A stretch of 64,000 nt of DNA, taken from the NCBI GenBank assembly GCA_024699235.1, contig JAILPY010000107.1:1-64000 (forward strand), in the 5' to 3' direction. Shown piece after piece: positions 1-9,724 of this stretch (position 1 is the first letter of the stretch; each line of letters starts with the position of its first letter). Below the pieces are notes generated by a model. That model was given only the letters and a program-made list of their open reading frames with translations, was not told where the DNA came from and did no database searches. Made by a program: the position numbers and the translations under genes. This DNA comes from Treponema sp. Lineage in GTDB: Bacteria > Spirochaetota > Spirochaetia > Treponematales > Treponemataceae.

Positions 1-10
1 AAGTTTTTTA

Positions 11-39
11 TTGACAAATGAAAGAAACGCTCGTAACAT
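11..39 (+). promoter_or_regulatory. Sigma70-like promoter for the rbs-type operon (TTGACA - 17 nt - TAACAT)
   Basis: TTGACA at 11-16, TAACAT at 34-39, followed downstream by AGGAGGAA and the ATG at 105. Confidence 0.6.
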
Positions 40-83
40 TTAACTAATAACAGTGAAAAGTAAATAAACGAAAGTGCTGTTAA

Positions 84-1070
<987 letters not shown>

Positions 1071-1098
1071 TAGATAATAAAAAAGTAGTGGCAATTAA

Positions 1099-1137
1099 AA
1101 TGCCGGAATTTAACTGATTGTTTCTTCCGGCATTTTT
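1099..1137 (+). terminator. Intrinsic terminator or attenuator between rbsB and the rbsD/fucU-like gene
   Basis: TGCCGGAA (1101-1108) / TTCCGGCA (1125-1132) followed by TTTTT. Confidence 0.7.
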
Positions 1138-1151
1138 CTAAGGAGGATGCT

Positions 1152-1589
1152 TTGCTTATAAATATATCACCTGTAATTAGTCCGGATTTACTTTACGCAC
1201 TTGCCAGCATGGGGCATGGAGATGAAATTGTTCTGGCAGATGCTTTTTATCCAGGAAGTACGATGAGTTCAAGATGCATTAGGGCTGATGGAGTAAAGGT
1301 TCCTGATTTGCTGGATGGAATTTTACGTTTAATGAATCCTGATGATTTTGTGAAAGATCCTGTAACAATGATGTCTCCTGTTCCTGGTGATAGTGCAGAT
1401 CCGAATATTGAAAAGAAATACCGTGAAATTATAGATAAATATTGGCCTGATACGCCACCAATAAATTTTATTGATAGATTCGAATTTTATGAAAGGGCTA
1501 AAAAAGCTTATGCTGTTGTTGTTTCTGGGGAAACTGTAAAATATGGATGCGTGATAATAAAGAAGGGTGTTATCCCTGTTAATATATAA
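1152..1589 (+). CDS. RbsD/FucU family sugar mutarotase
   Basis: LLYALASMGHGDEIVLADAFYP motif of RbsD/FucU; TTG start after AGGAGG. Confidence 0.85.
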   Translation: MLINISPVISPDLLYALASMGHGDEIVLADAFYPGSTMSSRCIRADGVKVPDLLDGILRLMNPDDFVKDPVTMMSPVPGDSADPNIEKKYREIIDKYWPDTPPINFIDRFEFYERAKKAYAVVVSGETVKYGCVIIKKGVIPVNI

Positions 1590-1633
1590 AAATAAGGAGG
1601 CGTTCAGGCCTGAAAGGCTGTTCGGTAAAAGTT

Positions 1634-2299
1634 ATGAAATTAAAATTATTAATAGTGGAATTATGTCTAATCACATTATTTTTATCTTGTACTGTAGTTC
1701 GTCATTCTGATATTGGAGGAACTACAGCTGTTGCAAAGGATGGTGTTACATTTGGTGATAGTTCATTCGATGCAAAGCAGTATGTAGAAGATATTTGGGA
1801 ACCAAAAGTTCTTCCTTTGATTGAAGAAAAAGCAGTTGATTTAGGAGTTCTATTTAAAGAATTGGAAGAAAATCCTGATTCTGCATGTAAAAAATATGGC
1901 TATTGTGTGGGTAATGAAGGAAGTAATTATAATTTTTCAGGAGAGGGTAAGGTTAAAGTTATTTCTGTAAATACAGAGTCTAGAAATGGAATTCTTAATG
2001 TTGATGTAGAACCGTATGACGGTAATCCTGATTTTATCCTTCAGATTGGTCCTGTTTTCAAAGGAACGGCAATGCGTGATTATCTGAATTTTATTTCTAT
2101 AAATGATTTCCTGAATCAGGTTTCGTATGCGAAACTTGGTACAGAATTAAATATGAAGGTTCGCGATACTATTGTCAATGGAATTGATTTTTCTTCAAAA
2201 GAAGGAAATGAATTTTATGTCAGTGTAGTTTTTCCTTTGAATAAGGATTCTGAAGGAATAAAGGCAGTGCCTGTTAAAATAAAAAGTGTGGAGGAATAA
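1634..2299 (+). CDS. DUF2291-like putative lipoprotein in sugar ABC operon
   Basis: N-terminal lipobox-like LFLSC; GNPDFILQIGPVFKGTAMRDYL resembles DUF2291 proteins, which sit next to ribose-type ABC genes. Confidence 0.65.
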   Translation: MKLKLLIVELCLITLFLSCTVVRHSDIGGTTAVAKDGVTFGDSSFDAKQYVEDIWEPKVLPLIEEKAVDLGVLFKELEENPDSACKKYGYCVGNEGSNYNFSGEGKVKVISVNTESRNGILNVDVEPYDGNPDFILQIGPVFKGTAMRDYLNFISINDFLNQVSYAKLGTELNMKVRDTIVNGIDFSSKEGNEFYVSVVFPLNKDSEGIKAVPVKIKSVEE

Positions 2300-3820
2300 A
2301 TGACGGGAGAAGAAATTATTCTGGAAGCACGGAATATTACAAAAACATATCCTGGAACGATTGCTCTTGATGATGTAACGTTTAAAGTTAGGAAAGGAAA
2401 GGTTAATGTTCTTATTGGAGAAAACGGTGCTGGAAAATCAACATTAATGAAAATTGTTGCAGGTGTTGAGGTTCCTACAGAAGGAAAAATTTTTATTAAT
2501 GGTGAAGAGGTATTGTATACAACTCCCTCGGAGGCACTTGAACACGGAGTTGGAATGATTCATCAGGAATTAAATCTTTTTCCTAATATGAATATTGCAG
2601 AAAATATTTATATGACTCGGGAAATAAAAAAGAATCCTGTAAGCATAAATCATAAAAAACAGATAGAGGAAGCAAAAAAATATTTGGACAGACTTCAGTT
2701 ATTTATAGAACCTACGACTCTTGTAAAAGACTTGAGGGCCGGACAGCAGCAGATTGTAGAAATTTGTAAGGTTCTTTCTCAGAAGTCAAAGATTATCATT
2801 ATGGATGAACCTACGTCTTCTTTAAGTCAAGGTGAAGTTTCAATCCTGTTTAATATCATTAACGATCTTACAAAAAGTGGCGTGACAATTATTTATATTT
2901 CTCATCGTCTTGAAGAAATTATGACGATAGGAGATTATATTACCATTTTACGAGATGGTCATTTTATTGCAGAGGAGGAAGTAAAAAATATAGATATTCC
3001 TTGGATTATTGCAAAAATGACAAATAATAATAAGGTTCATAGAATTGAATCGAATCGTGTGCCGGGAGAAGAAATTTTAAGAGTTGAACATCTTTCTCTG
3101 CCAAAAAATGGAGGGGGATATATTCTTAAAGATGTTTCTTTTGTATTGCATAGGAATGAAATTCTTGGAATATACGGTTTGAGAGGTGCTGGCAGAACAG
3201 AACTTTTGGAATGCCTTATAGGTGCTCAACCTAATATGGAAGGTGAAATATACTTAGAAGGCAAGAAAGTTGTTTCAAAAACTATTGCTGGAAGAATAAA
3301 GGATGGTTTTTCTTTAATTCCAGAAGATAGAAAGAATCTTGGAATTCTTGCTAATTTATCTATCGAAAAGAATATGACTATTTCTAATCTGGAAAGATTT
3401 ACCAGAAAAACGATTGTTTCTAATAAAGAAGAAGATTTAGCGGTAAAAGAAATGGTTAGGAATCTTCAGATAAAGCTTGCTTCGACAAAAAATTTAATAA
3501 CATCTTTATCCGGAGGTAATCAGCAAAAGGTTATAATAGGAAAAAGCCTTCTTACGAATGTAAAAGTTTTGCTGATGGATGAACCTACCCGTGGTATTGA
3601 TGTTGGAGCTAAGCATGATGTGTTTACTATTTGTAATAAACTTGCCGGTGAAGGATTTGCTGTAATTTTTGTTTCATCAGAAATGCAGGAGATTCTGGCT
3701 GTTCCGGATCGAACTATTGTATTGAGTGGTGGAAAGTTGAATGGAGAATTCTCTTGTAAGGATGTTACTCAGGAAAAATTGGTAAAAGCTTCTGCATTAG
3801 ATTTGAATGCTAGTGAATAA
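2300..3820 (+). CDS. rbsA: Sugar ABC transporter ATP-binding protein (two ABC domains, RbsA/MglA type)
   Basis: Walker A GENGAGKST, LSGGNQQKVIIGK, MDEPTRGIDVGAK. Confidence 0.93.
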   Translation: MTGEEIILEARNITKTYPGTIALDDVTFKVRKGKVNVLIGENGAGKSTLMKIVAGVEVPTEGKIFINGEEVLYTTPSEALEHGVGMIHQELNLFPNMNIAENIYMTREIKKNPVSINHKKQIEEAKKYLDRLQLFIEPTTLVKDLRAGQQQIVEICKVLSQKSKIIIMDEPTSSLSQGEVSILFNIINDLTKSGVTIIYISHRLEEIMTIGDYITILRDGHFIAEEEVKNIDIPWIIAKMTNNNKVHRIESNRVPGEEILRVEHLSLPKNGGGYILKDVSFVLHRNEILGIYGLRGAGRTELLECLIGAQPNMEGEIYLEGKKVVSKTIAGRIKDGFSLIPEDRKNLGILANLSIEKNMTISNLERFTRKTIVSNKEEDLAVKEMVRNLQIKLASTKNLITSLSGGNQQKVIIGKSLLTNVKVLLMDEPTRGIDVGAKHDVFTICNKLAGEGFAVIFVSSEMQEILAVPDRTIVLSGGKLNGEFSCKDVTQEKLVKASALDLNASE

Positions 3821-3864
3821 ATAAAAATATTATGCCGTAAGGCAGGACATGTAAGGAGAAAAAA

Positions 3865-4872
3865 ATGAATAAAATAAATGCATTTACTGTAAAATCATAT
3901 CTAGATAAGGGAAAAACAATTATTGCTTTGATTTTGTTAGTAATAGTTTTTTCAATTCTTAGTCCTAATTTCTTAAGTGGCAGTAACTTAATAATTATGT
4001 CAAAGCATGTTGCTCAGACTGCAATTCTATCTGTTGGAATGACTTTTGTAGTTTTAACAGGAGGAATAGATCTTTCTGTCGGAGCAATTTGTGGTCTTTC
4101 AGGAATGATTGCAGGAGGACTTATTTATGAAGGTCTCGTATTTAACTTTTTGGGTATAACGGTGTATTTTTCAGTTCCTGTTATCATTTTAATTTCAATT
4201 CTTATGGGGATGATTGTTGGTCTTGTAAATGGAATTCTCGTAACGAAATTTAAAGTTCCTGCCTTTATTGCAACATTGGGTACGATGTTTATATGCCGCG
4301 GTTCTGCAATGTTACGTTCAAATGGTAAAACGTTTCCTAATTTAATTGGAAAAGAAGAACTTGGAAATACAGGATTTCCTATTCTTGGTGCCGGTACTAT
4401 TCTTGGAATACCTATTTCTATATGGATTATGATTCTTCTAGTAGGCATTGCTGTTTATGCATCGACAAAAACTCCATTCGGACGATATGTATATGCTGTT
4501 GGTGGAAATGAAAATGCAGCAAGACTTTCTGGAATAAAAGTTAATAAAGTTGTGACTATTGTATATATCATTTCTGGTGCTTGTGCCGCCATAGTCGGCT
4601 TGATTATAAGTTCTGAACTGGTGGCTTCTCATCCTGCGACTGGAGAAAGTTTTGAGATGAACGCCATCGCCGCTGCTGTTTTGGGGGGTACGTCTCTAGC
4701 AGGAGGAAAGGGATCTATTCTTGGAGCACTAGTGGGAGCTTTTGTAATAGGAGTTCTAAATGATGGTATGGTTATGGTTGGAGTTTCTTCATTTTGGCAG
4801 ACTGTAATTAAGGGAGTTGTAATTATTATCGCAGTTATACTTGAGCAAATGCAAGGAAAGAAATCTAAATAA
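3865..4872 (+). CDS. rbsC: Sugar ABC transporter permease (RbsC type)
   Basis: BPD_transp_2-like permease; VLTGGIDLSVGAICGLSGM and AVLGGTSLAGGKGSILGALVGA motifs. Confidence 0.92.
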   Translation: MNKINAFTVKSYLDKGKTIIALILLVIVFSILSPNFLSGSNLIIMSKHVAQTAILSVGMTFVVLTGGIDLSVGAICGLSGMIAGGLIYEGLVFNFLGITVYFSVPVIILISILMGMIVGLVNGILVTKFKVPAFIATLGTMFICRGSAMLRSNGKTFPNLIGKEELGNTGFPILGAGTILGIPISIWIMILLVGIAVYASTKTPFGRYVYAVGGNENAARLSGIKVNKVVTIVYIISGACAAIVGLIISSELVASHPATGESFEMNAIAAAVLGGTSLAGGKGSILGALVGAFVIGVLNDGMVMVGVSSFWQTVIKGVVIIIAVILEQMQGKKSK

Positions 4873-4904
4873 CTTTACAATATAAGAATCATAGGAGTCT
4901 GATA

Positions 4905-6359
4905 ATGGATATGACAAAGAAGAAAATTACATTTGGAGTGATTGTAAGTAACAGAGGTTTTTTTAATGCAAAACTAGCATTGGATAGTGGAAGAGAACTT
5001 ACAAACGTTTTGGATAAACTTGGGTATTCTTATATACTCCCTAAACCGGAAGGAAAATTTAAGGGAATAGTAAGTACGTTAGATGATGCTAAAGTTGTTG
5101 CAGATATTTTTAAATCTCATCAGGATGAAATAGACGGCATTATAGTAATACTTCCAAACTTTGGAGATGAACAGTCTGTTGTAGAATCTATAAATCGTAG
5201 CGGCTTGAAGGTTCCTGTATTGGTTCAAGCCTCTAATGATGAAATTGACAAGGTTGATATCGATTCCAGAAGAGATGCCTTTTGCGGTAAAATTTCTGTA
5301 TGTAATAATCTTTATCAGTATGGCATTCCATTTACAGATACGACTTCTCATACTAGTGATATTTCCGGAGAAGAATTTAAAAATGATCTTGCGAGATTTG
5401 CTGCTATTTGTCGTGTTGTAACTGGTATAAAACATGCTCGTGTAGGTCTGATTGGTGCAAGACCTACTGCTTTTCAGACAGTTAGATTCAGTGAAAAACT
5501 TTTACAAAAGAGTGGTATAACAGTTGTTCCTGTTGATTTAACTGATATTCATGGAATTGATGATAAGTTAACTGATAATGATCCGGCTGTAATTGAAAAA
5601 ATTTCTAAAATGAAAGCCTATGGAACGATAGAACCTTGCATAAAAGACGAGAAAATTCTTAAGCACGCAAAATTTTCGGTTGCTATAGATAAATGGTGCG
5701 AAGAAAATGATATTGATTTTTCTGCAATTCAATGTTGGAATTCCCTTGAAGATCATTACGGGTGTGCAGCTTGCGTTACTATGAGTATGCTCAGTGAGCA
5801 GAAAAAACCTTGTGCATGCGAAGCTGATGTTGCCGGTGCAGTTTCTATGTATGCTTTAACGCTTGCAAGTGATAGTCCTGCCGCATTACTTGACTGGAAT
5901 AATAACTATGCCTATGAAAAGAATGTTTGCGTGAATACACACTGTTCTAACTTTCCGAAAAGTTTTATGGGAACAAATGTTAATATAGGAAATTTGGATT
6001 TACTTGGAAAAACTTTTGGTCCTGAAAATTGCTTTGGTGCTGTAAAGGGGCATGTTCAGTCTGGTCCTATGTCTTATTTTAGGATAAGTACGGATGATGT
6101 AAATGGAAAAATAAAAGCTTATGTTGGTGACGGAGAGTTCATTGATAAACCGTTCCCTATGGATGGAGGCATTGCTGTTTGTCAGGTTCCTCAGATGAGG
6201 AAACTCCTTAAAGTTATATGTTCAAATGGTTTTGAACATCATGTTGCAATGGTAAGGGGGTCTGTTGCAGGTATAGTTTATGAAGCTGTTACGAAATATC
6301 TTGGTTGGAGTACATACTATCATTCTGCTCCAGAAGATGCTATTGATGTGATATTGTAA
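4905..6359 (+). CDS. L-fucose/L-arabinose isomerase family protein
   Basis: 484 aa; GARPTAFQTVRFSEKLLQ, AIQCWNSLEDHYGCAACVTMSML, CEADVAGAVSMYAL, VNTHCSNFPKSF consistent with the FucI/AraA-like fold. Confidence 0.75.
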   Translation: MDMTKKKITFGVIVSNRGFFNAKLALDSGRELTNVLDKLGYSYILPKPEGKFKGIVSTLDDAKVVADIFKSHQDEIDGIIVILPNFGDEQSVVESINRSGLKVPVLVQASNDEIDKVDIDSRRDAFCGKISVCNNLYQYGIPFTDTTSHTSDISGEEFKNDLARFAAICRVVTGIKHARVGLIGARPTAFQTVRFSEKLLQKSGITVVPVDLTDIHGIDDKLTDNDPAVIEKISKMKAYGTIEPCIKDEKILKHAKFSVAIDKWCEENDIDFSAIQCWNSLEDHYGCAACVTMSMLSEQKKPCACEADVAGAVSMYALTLASDSPAALLDWNNNYAYEKNVCVNTHCSNFPKSFMGTNVNIGNLDLLGKTFGPENCFGAVKGHVQSGPMSYFRISTDDVNGKIKAYVGDGEFIDKPFPMDGGIAVCQVPQMRKLLKVICSNGFEHHVAMVRGSVAGIVYEAVTKYLGWSTYYHSAPEDAIDVIL

Positions 6360-6379
6360 AGTAGTCTCCCTTTAGATTT

Positions 6380-6423
6380 GAATTGTCTGGATGAATGTAA
6401 TTTATTCAGGCAATTCTTTTTTT
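6380..6423 (+). terminator. Intrinsic terminator downstream of the isomerase gene
   Basis: GAATTGtCTGgATGAAT ... ATTCAGGCAATTC followed by T7. Confidence 0.65.
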
Positions 6424-6457
6424 TATAATATAACAATTGTTTATTCTTAGAGGTATA

Positions 6458-7342
6458 ATGAAATTCTTAAATTTTGGTTCCTTGAATTTGGATATTGTTT
6501 ACAAAGTTCCTCATATAGTTGCTCCTGGAGAAACTGTTTCTTCTTATGATATAACAGTAGCACCAGGGGGAAAAGGTCTTAATCAGTCTGTTGCATTGAG
6601 TCGTGCCGGTGGAAATGTATATCATGCAGGAATGATTGGAGAAGATGGAGGATTACTTATTGATGTCTGTAATGAAAACAATATTAATTCTAAATATATT
6701 ATTGTAAAAAAAGAAAAAACAGGAAATGCTTTGATTCAGGTTTCTGATGCAGGAGAAAACAGCATTGTCCTTTTTGGTGGTGCAAATAAGACAAATACGA
6801 AAAATTTTGTAGATTCTGTACTTTCTGATTTTGGAGAAAATGACGTAATCTTGCTTCAAAATGAAATAAACCTTGTGGACTATATAATTGAAAGGGCTTA
6901 TGAGAAGAAGATGAAAATAGTTTTGAATCCATCTCCCTTTAACAAAGAATTGTCTGCATGTGATTTTAATAAAGTTAGTTTATTTTTTATAAACGAGGTT
7001 GAAGGGGAGCAAATTACAGGAAAAAAATCTCCAGATGAAATATTAAAAGAAATGAATGTCCTTTATCCTGAATCAGCAAAAGTTTTAACTCTTGGAAAAC
7101 AAGGATGTATTTTCAGCAAAGGAGATAAGGTATTTAAATGTGGAATTTATCCTATTCCTGTTGTTGATACAACTGCAGCCGGTGATACGTTTACTGGGTA
7201 TTTCTGTTATTTGTACTTTGAAAAAAAATTACCTGTGCAGGAAGTTCTTGATACTGCAACCAAAGCTTCTGCTTTGGCAGTTTCCAGGAAAAGTGCGGTG
7301 CCTTCTATACCTGTGATGAAAGAAGTCCTGTTGCTAAAATAA
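6458..7342 (+). CDS. rbsK: PfkB family carbohydrate kinase (ribokinase-like); start taken at 6458, not 6437
   Basis: GGKGLNQSVALSRAGG and DTTAAGDTFTGYF motifs; SD AGAGG upstream of ATG 6458. Confidence 0.85.
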   Translation: MKFLNFGSLNLDIVYKVPHIVAPGETVSSYDITVAPGGKGLNQSVALSRAGGNVYHAGMIGEDGGLLIDVCNENNINSKYIIVKKEKTGNALIQVSDAGENSIVLFGGANKTNTKNFVDSVLSDFGENDVILLQNEINLVDYIIERAYEKKMKIVLNPSPFNKELSACDFNKVSLFFINEVEGEQITGKKSPDEILKEMNVLYPESAKVLTLGKQGCIFSKGDKVFKCGIYPIPVVDTTAAGDTFTGYFCYLYFEKKLPVQEVLDTATKASALAVSRKSAVPSIPVMKEVLLLK

Positions 7343-7346
7343 AAAA

Positions 7347-7446
7347 GAGCCCAGATAATCTCCGGCACCACAACAATCTAAATACCGTTGCTTTCTTCCG
7401 AATCTGGCGGGGTTTTCTAGCTGCTGTGTGCAGAGCATCTGGACTC
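7347..7446 (-). ncRNA. ffs: Signal recognition particle RNA, small bacterial (4.5S) type, about 100 nt
   Basis: Reverse complement has GCCAGAUUCGGAAGAAAGCAACGG (SRP helix 8 GGAA tetraloop/AAGCA core) closed by GAGUCCAGAU/AUCUGGGCUC, then UUUUUUAUUUU. Confidence 0.85.
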
Positions 7447-7450
7447 AAAA

Positions 7451-7537
7451 CGGAAAGAGGGGGATTCGAACCCCCGATAGACTTTCACCTATGCATCCCT
7501 TCCAAGGATGTACCTTAAACCACTCGGACATCTTTCC
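7451..7537 (-). tRNA. tRNA-Ser(GGA)
   Basis: Class II cloverleaf; anticodon arm CATCC-TTGGAAG-GGATG, long variable arm, GGTTCGAATCC T-arm; CCA not encoded. Confidence 0.93.
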
Positions 7538-7690
7538 TAAATGCGTTTGAAATTTAAAAGAGCAAAAAAAATACAGGACTTTTTGAATCACAGGAAAAGC
7601 ATACTTTAAAAGGAACATCTGAAGCTTTCCCTCTTTAATCCAGCAACAATGCCAAAGCTAGATAAAGAATTCAAAAACCTGTAATAATAA

Positions 7691-7764
7691 TGAGACTGGG
7701 CGGGTTCGAACCGCCAACCTTCGGCTCCGCAGGCCAACACTCTATCCAGTTGAGCCACAGTCTC
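7691..7764 (-). tRNA. tRNA-Arg(GCG)
   Basis: Acceptor GAGACTG/CAGTCTC, anticodon arm TTGGC-CTGCGGA-GCCGA, T-arm GGCGG-TTCGAAC-CCGCC; CCA not encoded. Confidence 0.9.
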
Positions 7765-7819
7765 AAAAATCCTAACAGTTTTACCTCTGCCAAGGCAAGT
7801 TGTAAACCTGTTTCGGTAG

Positions 7820-7905
7820 CGGAGGCGACAGGGGTCGAACCTGCCCGGCCCTTTTAGGAACCGACGGTTTAGCAAACCGTTGTATTACCGCTCTACCACA
7901 CCTCC
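7820..7905 (-). tRNA. tRNA-Ser(GCT)
   Basis: Class II cloverleaf; anticodon arm ACGGT-TTGCTAA-ACCGT; CCA not encoded. Confidence 0.92.
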
Positions 7906-7932
7906 AAAGTCCTAAAAAAGTCTTTTAGGATA

Positions 7933-8019
7933 CGGAGCGAGAGGGATTTGAACCCCCGATACCCGAAAAGGTATAACGGTTTTCAAGACCGCCGCGTTCG
8001 ACCACTCTGCCATCGCTCC
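7933..8019 (-). tRNA. tRNA-Ser(TGA)
   Basis: Class II cloverleaf; anticodon arm GCGGT-CTTGAAA-ACCGT; CCA not encoded. Confidence 0.93.
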
Positions 8020-8139
8020 AATCAATTGTATACAGAATATACACTAAATTTGATATTTGTGTCAAGTGAATTTAATAGAAAAAAGTATATAATAAAAGGA
8101 AAAACAATGATATACTGGCAAATACAGGAGGTTTATCCT

Positions 8140-8766
8140 ATGGGAAAAACAAATTTCTTATTTGGTTTAATGGCTGCTCTTGTAGGGCTTATCGTTCTTA
8201 TAGCTCCAGAGGCGAGTATAAAGGTTGTTGTAATACTTCTTGGTGCTGCTGCTGTTATGAATGGGCTGTATGATTTGCTTAAAGTTCGCAGTTTGTTGGA
8301 TAATTCGAACTATAAGCTTAATGTAATGGTACATAGTCTCTTGAGTATAGCAGTAGGATTGCTTGCAATTTTCCTCCCATTTGTAATGTTTAGTGCGGCA
8401 GAGTCGGTTTTCCGCTTTATGCTGTATATTTTGGCAGTATATCTTGTAGTGGCTGCTGTAATGCGTTTTTTTGTTTTTGTAACGCTTAAGGAAAGTAATG
8501 TTGAGGGAACTTTATTCTTGTTTGAGGCAGTGAGTGAACTTGCTGCTGCAATATTACTTTTTATAATGTCATCTCATCATATTGGTGTTGTTATTGTTCG
8601 CATTTTAGGTTTGGCAGTTATGTTGTTTGGTTCCTGTTATGCAATTTATGCATTGCGGAATCCTTCTATTATAATAGAGCCTGAAAGCGTAAGAGATGTC
8701 ACTTCTTCTGAAGATATGGATTCAGAGAATGTCGATTCTTCTGAATCATCAGGCTTTGAAGAATAA
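8140..8766 (+). CDS. HdeD/DUF308-like small multi-pass membrane protein; start taken at 8140 (called ORF runs into a tRNA)
   Basis: CAGGAGG SD before ATG 8140; repeated hydrophobic segments typical of DUF308. Confidence 0.65.
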   Translation: MGKTNFLFGLMAALVGLIVLIAPEASIKVVVILLGAAAVMNGLYDLLKVRSLLDNSNYKLNVMVHSLLSIAVGLLAIFLPFVMFSAAESVFRFMLYILAVYLVVAAVMRFFVFVTLKESNVEGTLFLFEAVSELAAAILLFIMSSHHIGVVIVRILGLAVMLFGSCYAIYALRNPSIIIEPESVRDVTSSEDMDSENVDSSESSGFEE

Positions 8767-8787
8767 ATAGACTGGAGGATTATTTTT

Positions 8788-9624
8788 ATGGCACACTGTA
8801 TTGTTCCTGAAGCTGAAGAAATTCTGGATAAGGAATTTACTGTTCTTGATAAGGGGTTTATCCGACTTGTGGATTATTATGGAAGCGATCAGCGTATTGT
8901 ACAGTCCGCTCGTGTTTCTTACGGAGCAGGCACAAAGACTGTCAGTCAAGATGCTGCTTTGATCGATTATCTTCTTAGGCATCAGCATACGTCTCCGTTT
9001 GAACAGGTTGTGTTTACATTTCATCTAAAAATGCCTATTTTTGTTGCAAGGCAGTGGGTTAGGCATAGAATGGGAAGGATGAATGAAGTTTCTGGAAGAT
9101 ACAGTATCATGAAGGATGAATTTTATGTGCCAGAAGATAGTTGCATTGCAAATCAATCTTCAGATAATAAGCAGGGGCGTTCAAGTGAACCTCTCGAAAA
9201 AGATCAGGCAGAAAAAGTTCGTCATGATTTTATTTCCGGACAGGAAAATGCTTATAAAACCTATTCTGATATGGTTGATAGTGGTCTTGCCAGAGAAATA
9301 GCTCGAATAAATCTTCCTTTAGCATTGTATACAGAATTTTACTGGCAGATGGATCTGCACAATCTTTTCCATTTTTTAAAATTAAGGTTGGACAGTCATG
9401 CTCAGTATGAAATTCGGGAATATGCAAAAGTTATTCTTGAGATGGTTAGAAAAGTATGTCCTCTTGCAACTTCTTCATTTGAAAATAATCTGAATTGTGG
9501 CGTAACATTTAACGGTGAAGAAATGGAAGCTCTTAGGGCTGTTCTTTCTGGAAAGGAAAATCCTTTGTCTGAAAAAAAATTAAAACGGTTTGAAGAAAAA
9601 ATTCGCACAGGAATTCAACTTTAA
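8788..9624 (+). CDS. thyX: FAD-dependent thymidylate synthase ThyX
   Basis: ARQWVRHRMGRMNEVSGRYS (ThyX motif) and FHFLKLRLDSHAQYEIREYA. Confidence 0.95.
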   Translation: MAHCIVPEAEEILDKEFTVLDKGFIRLVDYYGSDQRIVQSARVSYGAGTKTVSQDAALIDYLLRHQHTSPFEQVVFTFHLKMPIFVARQWVRHRMGRMNEVSGRYSIMKDEFYVPEDSCIANQSSDNKQGRSSEPLEKDQAEKVRHDFISGQENAYKTYSDMVDSGLAREIARINLPLALYTEFYWQMDLHNLFHFLKLRLDSHAQYEIREYAKVILEMVRKVCPLATSSFENNLNCGVTFNGEEMEALRAVLSGKENPLSEKKLKRFEEKIRTGIQL

Positions 9625-9655
9625 TTTAAATACTTCTGAGTATTTGTGAAAAAAA

Positions 9656-9700
9656 TGCACCTGCTAAAATTGAACTTTTTTGTCCAGTTTTAGAGGTGCA
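9656..9700. terminator. Long hairpin between convergent genes, probable terminator for the minus-strand side
   Basis: TGCACCTgCTAAAATT / AGTTTTAGAGGTGCA with one bulge; A-tract on the left gives a T-tract on the minus strand. Confidence 0.55.
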
Positions 9701-9724
9701 CTTCAGGTGTTTGTGTCCTATCTT

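Noticed and set aside
7606-7875. 89-aa minus-strand ORF
   Set aside because: It overlaps tRNA-Arg and tRNA-Ser(GCT); spurious translation of tRNA genes.
7948-8139. N-terminal extension of the DUF308-like ORF
   Set aside because: Lies over tRNA-Ser(TGA); a strong SD precedes ATG 8140.
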